14,054 nt of DNA from Acidobacteriaceae bacterium (GCA_031296355.1 JARLFX010000217.1:1-14054); one strand, 5' to 3'; positions 7,043 to 13,724 are shown, counted from the first letter of the stretch. Numbers and translations: made by a program. The notes: generated from the sequence alone by a model not told the origin.

Positions 7043-8932
7043 CTACCGAACAGCCAGCCGCTTCTTCGCGATCGCTTCCAGGTAAGGCTGCGCCTTCTGG
7101 TACGCTGCCGCTACCGTCAAGCCATACTTCTCGCGCAGAGCATCCACCTTGCCGTGCTCAATAAACTCATCCGGCCAGCCAATGCGCACCACCGGCACAT
7201 CCAATCCGGCTGCGTTCAGCGCTTCCAGTACCGCTGAACCGAATCCGCCCATCAGCACGTGGTCTTCAAACGTAATGATCAGCCCAACCTGCCGCGCATA
7301 GCGCTCGATCAGCTCCGTATCCAGCGGCTTGGTAAACCGTGGATTGATCACTGCCGCTGACAATCCATCCTTCTCCAGCTTCGCACCTAGTTCTTCAGCC
7401 AGCGGCAGCAGCGCGCCCAGCCCGAAGATGGCCACGTCTGTGCCCTCGCGGATCACCTCCGCCTTGCCCACTTCCAGCGCCACCGGGAAATCCTTCACCT
7501 TCACGCCCAGCCCAATCCCCCGCGGATACCGTACCGCGCTTGGCCCCGAATGCAGCGCCGCCGTGTACATCATGTCCGCCAGTTCATCCTCGTCCTTCGG
7601 CACCATGTGAATAATGTTCGGGATGCTGCGCAGATAGCTGATGTCAAATAATCCATGATGCGTCGGCCCGTCGTCGCCTGAAAGTCCGCCGCGGTCCATG
7701 CAGAAGACTACCGGCAGGTTCTGTAGACAAACATCATGCACAATCGGGTCGAACGCCCGCTGCAGAAAGGTCGAGTAGATCGCGCAGAACGGCTTGTAGC
7801 CCTTGGTCGCCATGCCCGCCGCAAAGATCACCGCATGCTCTTCCGCAATACCTACGTCAAAGTACCGGTCAGCATGCTTCGGACGGAAGAGGTCCAGCCC
7901 CGTGCCGTTCGGCATGGCCGCAGTGATCGCCACCAGCTTCGGATCGCGGTCCGCCAGCTTACCCAGCGTCTCTGCAAACACTTCGGAGTAGGTCTTCTGC
8001 CCCGTCGGCTTGGTCTCGCCCGTCTCCGGATCGTACGGCCCCAGCCCATGAAACTTCTTCTGCTTCTCCAGCGCCGGCTGGAAGCCTTTGCCCTTCTGCG
8101 TGATCACATGCAGCAGCACCGGCTTGTTCTGCTGCTTCAGAAACTTGAATGTCTCGATCAGCATCGGCAGATCGTGTCCGTCCAGCGGCCCGTAGTAGCT
8201 CAGGCCAAACTCCTCGAACAGGATCGACGGTCCCAGCAGCCCCTTGGCCGCCTCCTCCGCCTTGCGCGCCACATGCAGTGCCGCCTTGCCGCCAAAACGC
8301 TCCACCAGCCCCGCCGCCTTGTCATGCAGGCTCACGTAGCTGGGATGCGTCACCACCTTGTGCAGATACGAAGCAATCGCGCCCACGTTGCGGTCAATCG
8401 ACCACGCATTGTCGTTCAGCACCACGATCAGCCGCTTGGTCTGCGCCGCAATGTTATTCAGCGCCTCATACGAGATGCCGTTGGTCAGCGCCGCATCACC
8501 CACCAGCGCCACCACATGCTCCTTGCCGCCATTCATATCGCGCGCCACCGCCATGCCCAGCGCGGCAGACATCGCCGTTCCCGCGTGCCCTGCGCCGTAG
8601 CTGTCGTGCACGCTCTCCGTGCGCAGCATGAATCCGTTCAGCCCGTCCGGCTGCCGGATGGTGTCCATCTGCTTCTCGCGCCCGGTCAGCATCTTGTGCA
8701 CGTAGGCCTGATGGCTCACGTCGAACACAAAACTGTCCTCCGGCGTGTCGAAGACGTAGTGCATGGCGATGGTCAGTTCCACCACGCCCAGGTTCGGCCC
8801 GATATGTCCGCCCGTCTTTGAGACGCACAGTATCAGCCGCTCGCGAATCTCCTCGGCCAGTGTCTGTAGTTGCGGTATCGTCAGCTTTTTGACATCCGCC
8901 GGCGACTCAATTGTTTCCAGAATAGTGCTCAT
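7043..8932 (-). CDS. dxs: 1-deoxy-D-xylulose-5-phosphate synthase
   Basis: Dxs condenses pyruvate and glyceraldehyde 3-phosphate using thiamine diphosphate (TPP), the first step of the MEP isoprenoid pathway and also a source for TPP and pyridoxal. The protein is 629 residues (E. coli 620). Catalytic residues are present: H43 in GGHIGPNLG; the Mg/TPP motif from GDA (145-147) to NDN (173-175); E365 in GIAEEHAV; Y386 in YSTFLQRAFD; and R414, D421 and H425 in DRGGLSGDDGPTHHGLFD. Family positions differ in two places: GDG is GDA, and the usual DVGHQxYPHK is DVSHQAYVHK (71-80). The start ATG at 8930-8932 (MSTILETIESP) is preferred; an upstream TTG at 8962 is in frame. It is transcribed alone towards the terminator, convergent with the SRPBCC gene. 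Confidence 0.95.
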   Translation of the reverse strand: MSTILETIESPADVKKLTIPQLQTLAEEIRERLILCVSKTGGHIGPNLGVVELTIAMHYVFDTPEDSFVFDVSHQAYVHKMLTGREKQMDTIRQPDGLNGFMLRTESVHDSYGAGHAGTAMSAALGMAVARDMNGGKEHVVALVGDAALTNGISYEALNNIAAQTKRLIVVLNDNAWSIDRNVGAIASYLHKVVTHPSYVSLHDKAAGLVERFGGKAALHVARKAEEAAKGLLGPSILFEEFGLSYYGPLDGHDLPMLIETFKFLKQQNKPVLLHVITQKGKGFQPALEKQKKFHGLGPYDPETGETKPTGQKTYSEVFAETLGKLADRDPKLVAITAAMPNGTGLDLFRPKHADRYFDVGIAEEHAVIFAAGMATKGYKPFCAIYSTFLQRAFDPIVHDVCLQNLPVVFCMDRGGLSGDDGPTHHGLFDISYLRSIPNIIHMVPKDEDELADMMYTAALHSGPSAVRYPRGIGLGVKVKDFPVALEVGKAEVIREGTDVAIFGLGALLPLAEELGAKLEKDGLSAAVINPRFTKPLDTELIERYARQVGLIITFEDHVLMGGFGSAVLEALNAAGLDVPVVRIGWPDEFIEHGKVDALREKYGLTVAAAYQKAQPYLEAIAKKRLAVR

Positions 8933-8962
8933 CCAGCCCTGTTCCGCGACGTCGTGCACCAA

Positions 8963-9334
8963 ATTGCCGCTGCAAAAATAGCTCGCACAGCGCGGTCCCG
9001 CCGCGTCCAGGAATAGGCTGCAAAAACCGCGCCACCCACTCTTCTGTGCAATCCAACAAGTATACCAACCAGCAGCCAGTTTCCCGCAGAATCAGCTTCT
9101 CAGCTAAGCCTTCATTCCACCCGGGATGCATTGTCTGCATTGCTTTGATGGATTAAGCCCCCGGCTCGTAGCCTCGGGCCTTAGAGGACGCTGAAAAAGT
9201 GGCTTTGAAAGGGCGGGACTTCAGTCCCGCCGTAACCTCAATCTTCTCAATGTGGCTTTAGCCACTGAGGGAATGCTTCCGGAGCGGGAAGACTTATAGC
9301 ACCCTCTTTCGCCCCGGCGCCCACACCGCAATCC
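8963..9334. other. Non-coding gap between the DAHP synthase gene and dxs, with REP-like hairpins
   Basis: About 370 bases without a supported gene. The part near dxs (8963-9140) shows no recognisable structure and presumably holds the dxs promoter. From 9153 to about 9290 it carries the same hairpin family as 3482-3558. No convincing sigma-70 hexamers were found for dxs. Confidence 0.6.
9153..9265. repeat. REP-like hairpin cluster, second copy
   Basis: TTAAGCCCCCGGCT (from 9153) repeats the opening of the cluster near 3478. It is followed by GGCGGGACT-TC-AGTCCCGCC (9212-9231, perfect 9-bp arms around the same TC centre as 3482-3501) and GTGGC-TTTA-GCCAC (9252-9265, the same TTTA loop as 3503-3522). 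On the minus strand the 9212-9231 hairpin is followed by CTTTCAAAGCCACTTTTT, so it may also act as a terminator for the DAHP synthase gene. Confidence 0.75.
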
Positions 9335-10420
9335 TTAGCGAACTGAACCCGCCCCCACGCCAACCCGCGCCCGCCGCTGCTGAGTCGCACCCGCCAGCTC
9401 CTTGAGCAGCGTATACGTCTCCGCCCAGTCAATGCAGGCGTCCGTGATGCTCTGCCCGTACACCGGCGCCTTGCCGTCGACCAGCTTCTGCGCCCCGGCC
9501 ACCAGATTGCTTTCGATCATCACGCCCATGATGCGGCTGTCTCCGCTCGTGATCTGCTCAGCCACGTCATGGCATACCGCGCCCTGCTTGCGGTAGTCCT
9601 TCCCGCTGTTGGCATGGCTGCAGTCGATCATGATGCGCGGCTTCACGCCCGCCTTCTCCATCTGCCCCGCGGTCGCGGCCACAGCCGCAGCGTCAAAGTT
9701 TGTGCTCTGCCGCCCCCCGCGCAAAATCACGTGGCAATCCGGATTGCCCGCAGTCAGCAGAATGGCCGACTGCCCGCTCTCCGTAGTCCCCAAAAACGTA
9801 TGCGGATGGCTCGCGGAGAGGATCGCCTCCACCGCGATCTTGACGTTGCCCGAGGTGCCATTCTTGAAGCCGACCGGGCAAGACAGCCCCGAAGCGAGCT
9901 GCCGGTGTACCTGGCTCTCCGTCGTCCGCGCGCCAATCGCGCCCCAGCTCACCAGGTCTGAGATGTATTGTGGCGAGATCATGTCCAGGTACTCCGTCCC
10001 CGCCGGCACGCCCATCTCCGCCAGGTCCAGCAGCAGCCGCCGCGCAATGCGCAGCCCGTCGCTGATGCGGAACGATTCGTCGAAGTACGGATCATTGATC
10101 AGCCCCTTCCAGCCCAGCGTGGTCCGCGGCTTCTCAAAGTACACCCGCATCACGATCATCAGTTCGCCGGCCAGCTCTGCTGCGGCCTTCTTCAGCAACT
10201 CCGCATACTCTCTTGCCGCAGCCGGATCGTGGATGGAGCATGGCCCGACGACGGCGATCAGGCGGTCGTCCGCCCCATTGAGGATGTCAACGATCTGCCG
10301 CCGTGCATCAAACACGGTGCTCGAAGCATAATCCGTCAGCGGCATCTCCTCTTCCAGGAACACGGGAGGAATGACGACTCTGCTGGAACGGATTCTGAGA
10401 TTATTTGTGGGGTATGTCAT
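9335..10420 (-). CDS. aroG: 3-deoxy-7-phosphoheptulonate (DAHP) synthase, class I AroFGH type
   Basis: Condenses phosphoenolpyruvate and erythrose 4-phosphate to DAHP, the first step of the shikimate pathway to aromatic amino acids. The 361-residue length and sequence match the E. coli AroF/G/H type. Visible: GPCSIHD (59-65), MRVYFEKPRTTLGWKGLINDP (91-111), GARTTESQVHRQLASGLSCPVGFKNGTSGN (163-192), LRGG (233-236), IDCSHANSGK (265-274) and GVMIESNL (299-306). The metal ligands of AroG (C61, H268, E302, D326) correspond to C61, H269, E303 and D327. The amino acid to which it is feedback-sensitive cannot be assigned by eye, so the symbol is by family only. The start ATG has only a weak ribosome site. 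The last 15 or so residues (QQRRARVGVGAGSVR) look like a nonconserved tail. Confidence 0.94.
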   Translation of the reverse strand: MTYPTNNLRIRSSRVVIPPVFLEEEMPLTDYASSTVFDARRQIVDILNGADDRLIAVVGPCSIHDPAAAREYAELLKKAAAELAGELMIVMRVYFEKPRTTLGWKGLINDPYFDESFRISDGLRIARRLLLDLAEMGVPAGTEYLDMISPQYISDLVSWGAIGARTTESQVHRQLASGLSCPVGFKNGTSGNVKIAVEAILSASHPHTFLGTTESGQSAILLTAGNPDCHVILRGGRQSTNFDAAAVAATAGQMEKAGVKPRIMIDCSHANSGKDYRKQGAVCHDVAEQITSGDSRIMGVMIESNLVAGAQKLVDGKAPVYGQSITDACIDWAETYTLLKELAGATQQRRARVGVGAGSVR

Positions 10421-10525
10421 GGCCGTCTAACCAGAATACTAGATGTGCCCCCCCCCGCCCTATTACTGCCCCGCTGAGCCACAACTCTGGGTAGGCGAAT
10501 TCGATGGCGCCCAAAATCTGGGTGC

Positions 10526-10551
10526 CCCAGGTCTCGCTTCTGAGACCTGGG
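10526..10551. repeat. Hairpin CCCAGGTCTC-N6-GAGACCTGGG
   Basis: A perfect 10-bp stem with a 6-base loop (GCTTCT), followed on the plus strand by TTTTCC. The flanking phrase CTGGGTGCCCCA occurs again at 10571-10582, so this is part of a repeat. I recall similar elements scattered in acidobacterial genomes. No plus-strand gene lies upstream for it to terminate. Confidence 0.7.
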
Positions 10552-10587
10552 TTTTCCGTGCCACCACAATCTGGGTGCCCCATCTTC

Positions 10588-10640
10588 GCGACGGTATTAT
10601 CGTCGCTAAGTTGGGATAGCGTCGCGGTATCATCGCGACG
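10588..10640. repeat. Twin hairpins with near-identical GTATNAT loops
   Basis: First hairpin: GCGACG (10588-10593), loop GTATTAT, CGTCGC (10601-10606). Second: CGTCGCG (10620-10626), loop GTATCAT, CGCGACG (10634-10640). The arms of the second are the first with the order swapped, so the four arms can also pair across hairpins to form larger structures. A 13-base spacer separates them. Confidence 0.7.
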
Positions 10641-10732
10641 GCCGCGCAGAGCCTGCCCTGAGCGAAGTCGAATGGGCGCGCAAATCTCCCTCCACCACAA
10701 ATCTCCCCGGTCCACCTCAACTCTCAAACCCT

Positions 10733-10760
10733 GTCATTCTGAGCACAGCGAAGAATCTGC
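10733..10760. repeat. Dispersed GTCATTCTGAGCGCAGCGAAGAATC element
   Basis: GTCATTCTGAGCACAGCGAAG followed by AATCTGC. Other copies start at 10814, 11018, 11158 and 13628, all in the same orientation, with small differences in the middle. It is a familiar dispersed element of unknown function. Confidence 0.8.
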
Positions 10761-10886
10761 TTCTCGCTCATCCCAGCAACAATCTCCCCTTCATCACCAC
10801 AAAATTTCGAAGTGTCATTCTGAGCGCAGCCGAAGAATCCAGAAGGTCTAAGCGTCACCCATACCGCCAAAAGCTTCCGCCGCACG
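10754..10886. repeat. Direct repeat copy 1 (133 bp)
   Basis: Nearly identical to 11098-11231: I count two substitutions and one single-base insertion between copies. It begins AATCTGCTTCTCGCTCAT and ends CTTCCGCCGCACG, and includes one GTCATTCTGAGCGCAGCCG element. The identity points to a recent duplication or gene conversion. Confidence 0.9.
10814..10840. repeat. Dispersed GTCATTCTGAG element, inside duplicated unit 1
   Basis: GTCATTCTGAGCGCAGCCG followed by AAGAATCC. It is carried inside the 133-bp copy and is identical to the copy at 11158. Confidence 0.8.
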
Positions 10887-11017
10887 GAACCCGCCCTGAG
10901 CGAGCCGAACGAGCGCAAATCTCCCTCCACCAAAAATGCTCGTACTCCAACCCTCCGCCCTCAACCCTGTCATACTCAGCCGCAAATCTCCGCGACCCAC
11001 CCCAACCCTCAAACCCT

Positions 11018-11045
11018 GTCATTCTGAGCGCAGTGAAGAATCTGC
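11018..11045. repeat. Dispersed GTCATTCTGAG element
   Basis: GTCATTCTGAGCGCAGTGAAG followed by AATCTGC; preceded by TCAAACCCT exactly as the copy at 10733, which shows that the duplication extends beyond the 134-bp core. Confidence 0.8.
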
Positions 11046-11071
11046 TTTTCTCGATCCAACCCCAAACTTTT

Positions 11072-11104
11072 GTCATTCCGGCGGGTTCTTGCGCCGGAAT
11101 CTGC
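11072..11104. repeat. Variant dispersed element with a CCGGCG hairpin
   Basis: GTC, then ATTCCGGCG (11075-11083), 8-base loop, CGCCGGAAT (11092-11100), then CTGC. The ends (GTCATTC...GAATCTGC) match the other dispersed elements but the middle is a perfect 9-bp stem. Confidence 0.75.
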
Positions 11105-11231
11105 TTCTCGCTCATACCAGCAACAATCTCCCCCTCATCACCACAAAATTTCGAAGTGTCATTCTGAGCGCAGCCGAAGAATCCAGAAGGTCTAAGCGTC
11201 ACCCATACCGCCAAAGAGCTTCCGCCGCACG
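11098..11231. repeat. Direct repeat copy 2 (134 bp)
   Basis: Partner of 10754-10886. The sequence just before it differs: here a GTCATTCCGGCG hairpin element (11072-11104) is inserted between two AATCTGCTT motifs, while copy 1 follows a plain GTCATTCTGAGCACAG element directly. Confidence 0.9.
11158..11184. repeat. Dispersed GTCATTCTGAG element, inside duplicated unit 2
   Basis: Identical to the copy at 10814 as part of the 134-bp duplication. Confidence 0.8.
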
Positions 11232-11275
11232 AAATCCAACCCCGACGAAGGCCGTTGTCGTTTGTTTGTGGTTTC

Positions 11276-11295
11276 AACCCGCGCTTGGGCGGGTT
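11276..11295. repeat. GC hairpin AACCCGC-N6-GCGGGTT
   Basis: A perfect 7-bp stem with loop GCTTGG, about 50 bases beyond the stop of the 544-codon gene. It lacks a T-run on the minus strand, so it is at best a weak or Rho-assisted terminator; it may be another repeat element. Confidence 0.5.
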
Positions 11296-11346
11296 GCTTC
11301 CCATAGCTTCCAAGAAATACATCGGGGGCAACGACACCATGCAAAA

Positions 11347-12981
11347 CTAATCGCCGTAGTCGACGTCTTCTTCCGTAGGTATGTTCGGCAGGAAATACTT
11401 TTCGAGCGTTCTGAGAGTCCAAACGCACTTAATGAGAGCGTCTTCGAGAACATCGGTTAATTCTTTTTTCCCTATTTCAAAAAATGGCTTTAACTTTTCG
11501 TAGTTTTCCCCCTTTCGGTGGGCAGTGCTCGCCGAGCGCAACGCCTGGAGCTTGCGCAAAAATTGCATCATCGGGTCGCTGCGAAAATGCTGTGACTGTA
11601 ACCAAGTTTCAAATTTGTCCAAGCCTCTCGCATTTTCTTTGTTCGTGATTCCATTTGCGAGCTCTTTCTCGTTCAGAGAATCGATAAATACCTTTGTGAG
11701 CGTTGCGATCTGTTCGTCAAACTCTCGTTGATCGTTGGTCAGGGGAACGCGAAGGATCTTGAAGGCGTACTCATCTTTGCCAGTCAATGGCCTGAAAAGT
11801 TCCCAGCCAAACTTCTTTTTCCAGTGCTCGTTAAAAGCTAAGAACTTTTGCTTGAAGTAGAGATCGGCATTCTGAGGAGCTGTGAATTGGCCGAGAATAC
11901 TCCTCTTGAACGCAACCCTGCTCATATTCCCGGAAGGAAGATTAAATCCGCGCCAATACATCTGCTCCGTGTGAGAAAGGTGGCCGAGATCGCCAAGAAA
12001 AACCATGACCGCGTCAGGGTGATTGTTGTCGATATGAAGGCTCCACAAAGCGGCACAGGACAAATACCCGTCGCTCACTGTGTATTTTCCCGGCTGCGAA
12101 TAGTACTTATTCAGCACCTCTTTTCGGAAACACACTGGCGTCAAATAGTGCGGCGCCCCCGGATTTGCCCCAAAGTAGTTTGAAAGCTCTGCTTCGTTGC
12201 AGGTGAATAGACTTTCCTTACCGTTGTCATCCGCACCGATGATGAAATCTATGTACTGCTTTTTCTGACGTCCAAAAATATCCGGTTTGAATGCGGAATC
12301 GCCGGATACGAGCTTCTTTCCAAGAAGTAGCCCGTGGGACTTTTGTGTGTTATCCGAAAAACCCATCCACTTCCGGACGTCAACAGAGTAGATGAAGTCT
12401 GCTCCCTTCTCCTCTACCGAATGCTCTTCGATGCCTAGCTCTTCAATTGTTCTCGAAGAAAACAGGTGGTAGTCAAAAAAGATAGCCAATTTCATCTTGC
12501 GAACAGTCAGATACTGACGGATCAAGAAGGTTTTGATTTTGATTTCGTCATTCTTCATCAAGACCGCTTCGTCCTCGTCGCCGTTATCGTCTATACGCAA
12601 AAGCTTGCGACCCGACTTGTCATCATAGAGGTTGAAATAAAGACGGAAATCTTGAGAGATTTCCCAATAGCCGGGTCTAATGTCGTTGAAACTACGACTC
12701 AATGCAAGGGGTTCTATTCCACTATCCGAAGAGCGAACGTAGCGGGTCTTCTCTTTTCCGTTCCTAAAGCTGGACTCTAGTCCAGGGCCACCATCCCCAA
12801 TCCGGATGTCCCAAGAGGGATGTTTTAGCGCCCGCTTTACGAGAGTGTTCTTTATGAGCGCAGAGTAGATGGCCACCCCATCAAAACTATCTCGGGAGGA
12901 ATAAACTGTGGTCCACTCGCCTTTGCCTAAGCCGCCGATTTTCGCAATAAAATCTGCAAAACTCAGATCTTCTTCCGCCAT
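11347..12981 (-). CDS. Uncharacterised 544-residue protein, possible C-terminal HEPN-like domain
   Basis: I do not recognise a named family. No signal peptide or membrane segment is visible, so it is probably cytoplasmic. Three parts can be told apart: an N-terminal region (1-270) with WEISQDFRLYFNLYDD (106-121) and an acidic RIDDNGDEDEAV (129-140); a dense middle (about 270-440) with PHYLTPVCFRKEVLNKYY (277-294), FLGDLGHLSHTEQMYWRGFN (328-347) and EFDEQIATLTKVFIDSLNEK (420-439), which reads like a conserved domain; and a helical C-terminus (about 452-535) with LRKLQALRSASTAHRKG. R482-X5-H488 fits the RX4-6H motif of HEPN RNases, but the fold is inference. Base composition is unlike its neighbours: 23 of 60 bases are G/C at 12481-12540, against 41 of 60 at 8281-8340 in dxs. 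Repeats flank it, suggesting transfer. The ribosome site is poor. Confidence 0.85.
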   Translation of the reverse strand: MAEEDLSFADFIAKIGGLGKGEWTTVYSSRDSFDGVAIYSALIKNTLVKRALKHPSWDIRIGDGGPGLESSFRNGKEKTRYVRSSDSGIEPLALSRSFNDIRPGYWEISQDFRLYFNLYDDKSGRKLLRIDDNGDEDEAVLMKNDEIKIKTFLIRQYLTVRKMKLAIFFDYHLFSSRTIEELGIEEHSVEEKGADFIYSVDVRKWMGFSDNTQKSHGLLLGKKLVSGDSAFKPDIFGRQKKQYIDFIIGADDNGKESLFTCNEAELSNYFGANPGAPHYLTPVCFRKEVLNKYYSQPGKYTVSDGYLSCAALWSLHIDNNHPDAVMVFLGDLGHLSHTEQMYWRGFNLPSGNMSRVAFKRSILGQFTAPQNADLYFKQKFLAFNEHWKKKFGWELFRPLTGKDEYAFKILRVPLTNDQREFDEQIATLTKVFIDSLNEKELANGITNKENARGLDKFETWLQSQHFRSDPMMQFLRKLQALRSASTAHRKGENYEKLKPFFEIGKKELTDVLEDALIKCVWTLRTLEKYFLPNIPTEEDVDYGD

Positions 12982-12985
12982 ATCA

Positions 12986-12997
12986 GGAGTTTACTCC
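12986..12997 (-). promoter_or_regulatory. Short hairpin covering the only Shine-Dalgarno-like sequence of the 544-codon gene
   Basis: On the minus strand GGAGT-AA-ACTCC lies just before the ATG (complement of 12979-12981). The GGAG is about 11 bases from the start, further than usual, and is paired in the hairpin; upstream is an AT-rich TTTATAT that could be a -10 element. Translation may therefore be low or controlled. Confidence 0.35.
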
Positions 12998-13100
12998 CAG
13001 GATATAAATGCACTCATCGAAGAGCAGACCAGTTTTGTTTGTATCGCTGAAGCAATCGTCCCGCACATCCCAGAACCCCAGCTTTCAGCTCACACGCCTT

Positions 13101-13514
13101 TCAAACATGCTGCGAAACACTCAGCACATTCCCATCCGGATCTTTAAACCAAGCCACCTTCGCCCCCGTCGGAGCACTCCAAATCCCCAATTTATCCTGC
13201 GGCATCTGCTCATACCGCTCAAACACCACGCCCCGCGCCAGCAGACCCTGCACCGCCGCCACAATATCCGGTACCTGCCAACCAAGCACCGTGCCAAACC
13301 CCGCGGGCATCTTCTCCGCCATCACCAGCCGCAGCATAATGCCGTTGGCATCGAACTCCAGCGCAAACGGAGGCTCTTCCGCGACCAGCCGCAGCCCCAG
13401 CGTGTCGCGGTAGAACGCCTTCGCCCGCTCCACATCCACGATCGGCACAAACGCAATAATGTTGTACTGGCTCAGCCCATCTGGCTGCGTCCTGCTGCTA
13501 TTCTGTGTCGGCAT
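13101..13514 (-). CDS. VOC-family (glyoxalase/bleomycin-resistance fold) protein
   Basis: A 137-residue single-domain protein with two beta-alpha-beta-beta-beta modules. Module 1 starts IAFVPIVDVERAKAFYRDTLG (20-40) and module 2 starts LGWQVPDIVAAVQGLLARG (77-95); the end WFKDPDGNVLSVSQ (122-135) is the family signature. VOC proteins include glyoxalases, dioxygenases, isomerases and binding proteins; no specific activity can be named. The usual first metal-ligand position near strand 1 is not a clear His, so metal binding is doubtful. The start ATG at 13512-13514 is chosen because GGGGGGAGG stands just upstream; the longer frame to 13610 would translate tandem repeats. The same-strand AT-rich gene begins about 120 bases downstream. 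Confidence 0.88.
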   Translation of the reverse strand: MPTQNSSRTQPDGLSQYNIIAFVPIVDVERAKAFYRDTLGLRLVAEEPPFALEFDANGIMLRLVMAEKMPAGFGTVLGWQVPDIVAAVQGLLARGVVFERYEQMPQDKLGIWSAPTGAKVAWFKDPDGNVLSVSQHV

Positions 13515-13561
13515 ATCGGCCTCCCCCCGGGAAATCAATGGGTCAAGAATAAACACAAAAT

Positions 13562-13648
13562 TGTCACCCTGAGTTTCAATTTTGCCATTCTGAGTTTTTA
13601 GTTTTGTCATTCCAGGTTTTTAATTTTGTCATTCTGAGCGCAGCGAAG
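13562..13648. repeat. Four-unit tandem repeat, about 22 bp per unit
   Basis: Units start at 13562, 13583, 13605 and 13627 with TGTCACCCTGAG, TGCCATTCTGAG, TGTCATTCCAGG and TGTCATTCTGAG, each followed by a T-rich tail except the last. The last unit continues into a full dispersed element (13628-13655, GCGCAGCGAAGAATCTGC), so the array appears to have grown from its first half. Confidence 0.75.
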
Positions 13649-13661
13649 AATCTGCTTTCCG

Positions 13662-13691
13662 CTGACTTGCTGACCCGCTGACTCGCTGCAC
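13662..13691. repeat. Eight-bp tandem repeat CTGACYYG
   Basis: CTGACTTG, CTGACCCG, CTGACTCG and a degenerate CTGCACTC in direct succession from 13662, right after the 22-bp array. Such short tandem tracts can change length by slippage. It lies 30-60 bp before the start of the secreted NTF2-like protein. Confidence 0.6.
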
Positions 13692-13724
13692 TCATCTGCT
13701 GTACCCTTCTCAGTGGAGCCACTT

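Larger units (their letters stand above)
10421..11346. other. 926-bp non-coding, repeat-dense region
   Basis: No supported gene lies here; open frames in it are translations of repeats. It holds, in order: a C9 tract (10448-10456), a CCCAGGTCTC hairpin (10526-10551), twin GCGACG hairpins (10588-10640), a large imperfect duplication (about 10652-11231) containing dispersed GTCATTCTGAGCGCAG elements, and a GC hairpin (11276-11295). The presumed promoter of the DAHP synthase gene must lie within 10421-10530, but no clear hexamer pair was found. Confidence 0.7.

Noticed and set aside
7736..8821. 361-codon open frame on the plus strand
   Set aside because: Antisense to dxs, with a His/Arg-rich composition typical of an antisense frame in GC-rich DNA.
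8907..9140. 77-codon minus-strand frame upstream of dxs
   Set aside because: It overlaps the dxs start, has no convincing ribosome site and no recognisable features.
9609..10331. 240-codon open frame on the plus strand
   Set aside because: Antisense to the well-supported DAHP synthase gene; no family features.
10733..11231. Possible CRISPR array
   Set aside because: Repeats are irregularly spaced, vary in length and include long identical spacers; no cas genes are near.
10855..11340. 161-codon open frame on the minus strand
   Set aside because: It is a translation of the duplicated repeat (phrases such as FFGCAQNDTSKFC recur in the frame over copy 1). Repeat-derived frames of this kind are a frequent false annotation.
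13562..13655. Possible CRISPR array in the 22-bp repeats
   Set aside because: Units abut with no unique spacers between them, so this is a simple tandem repeat.
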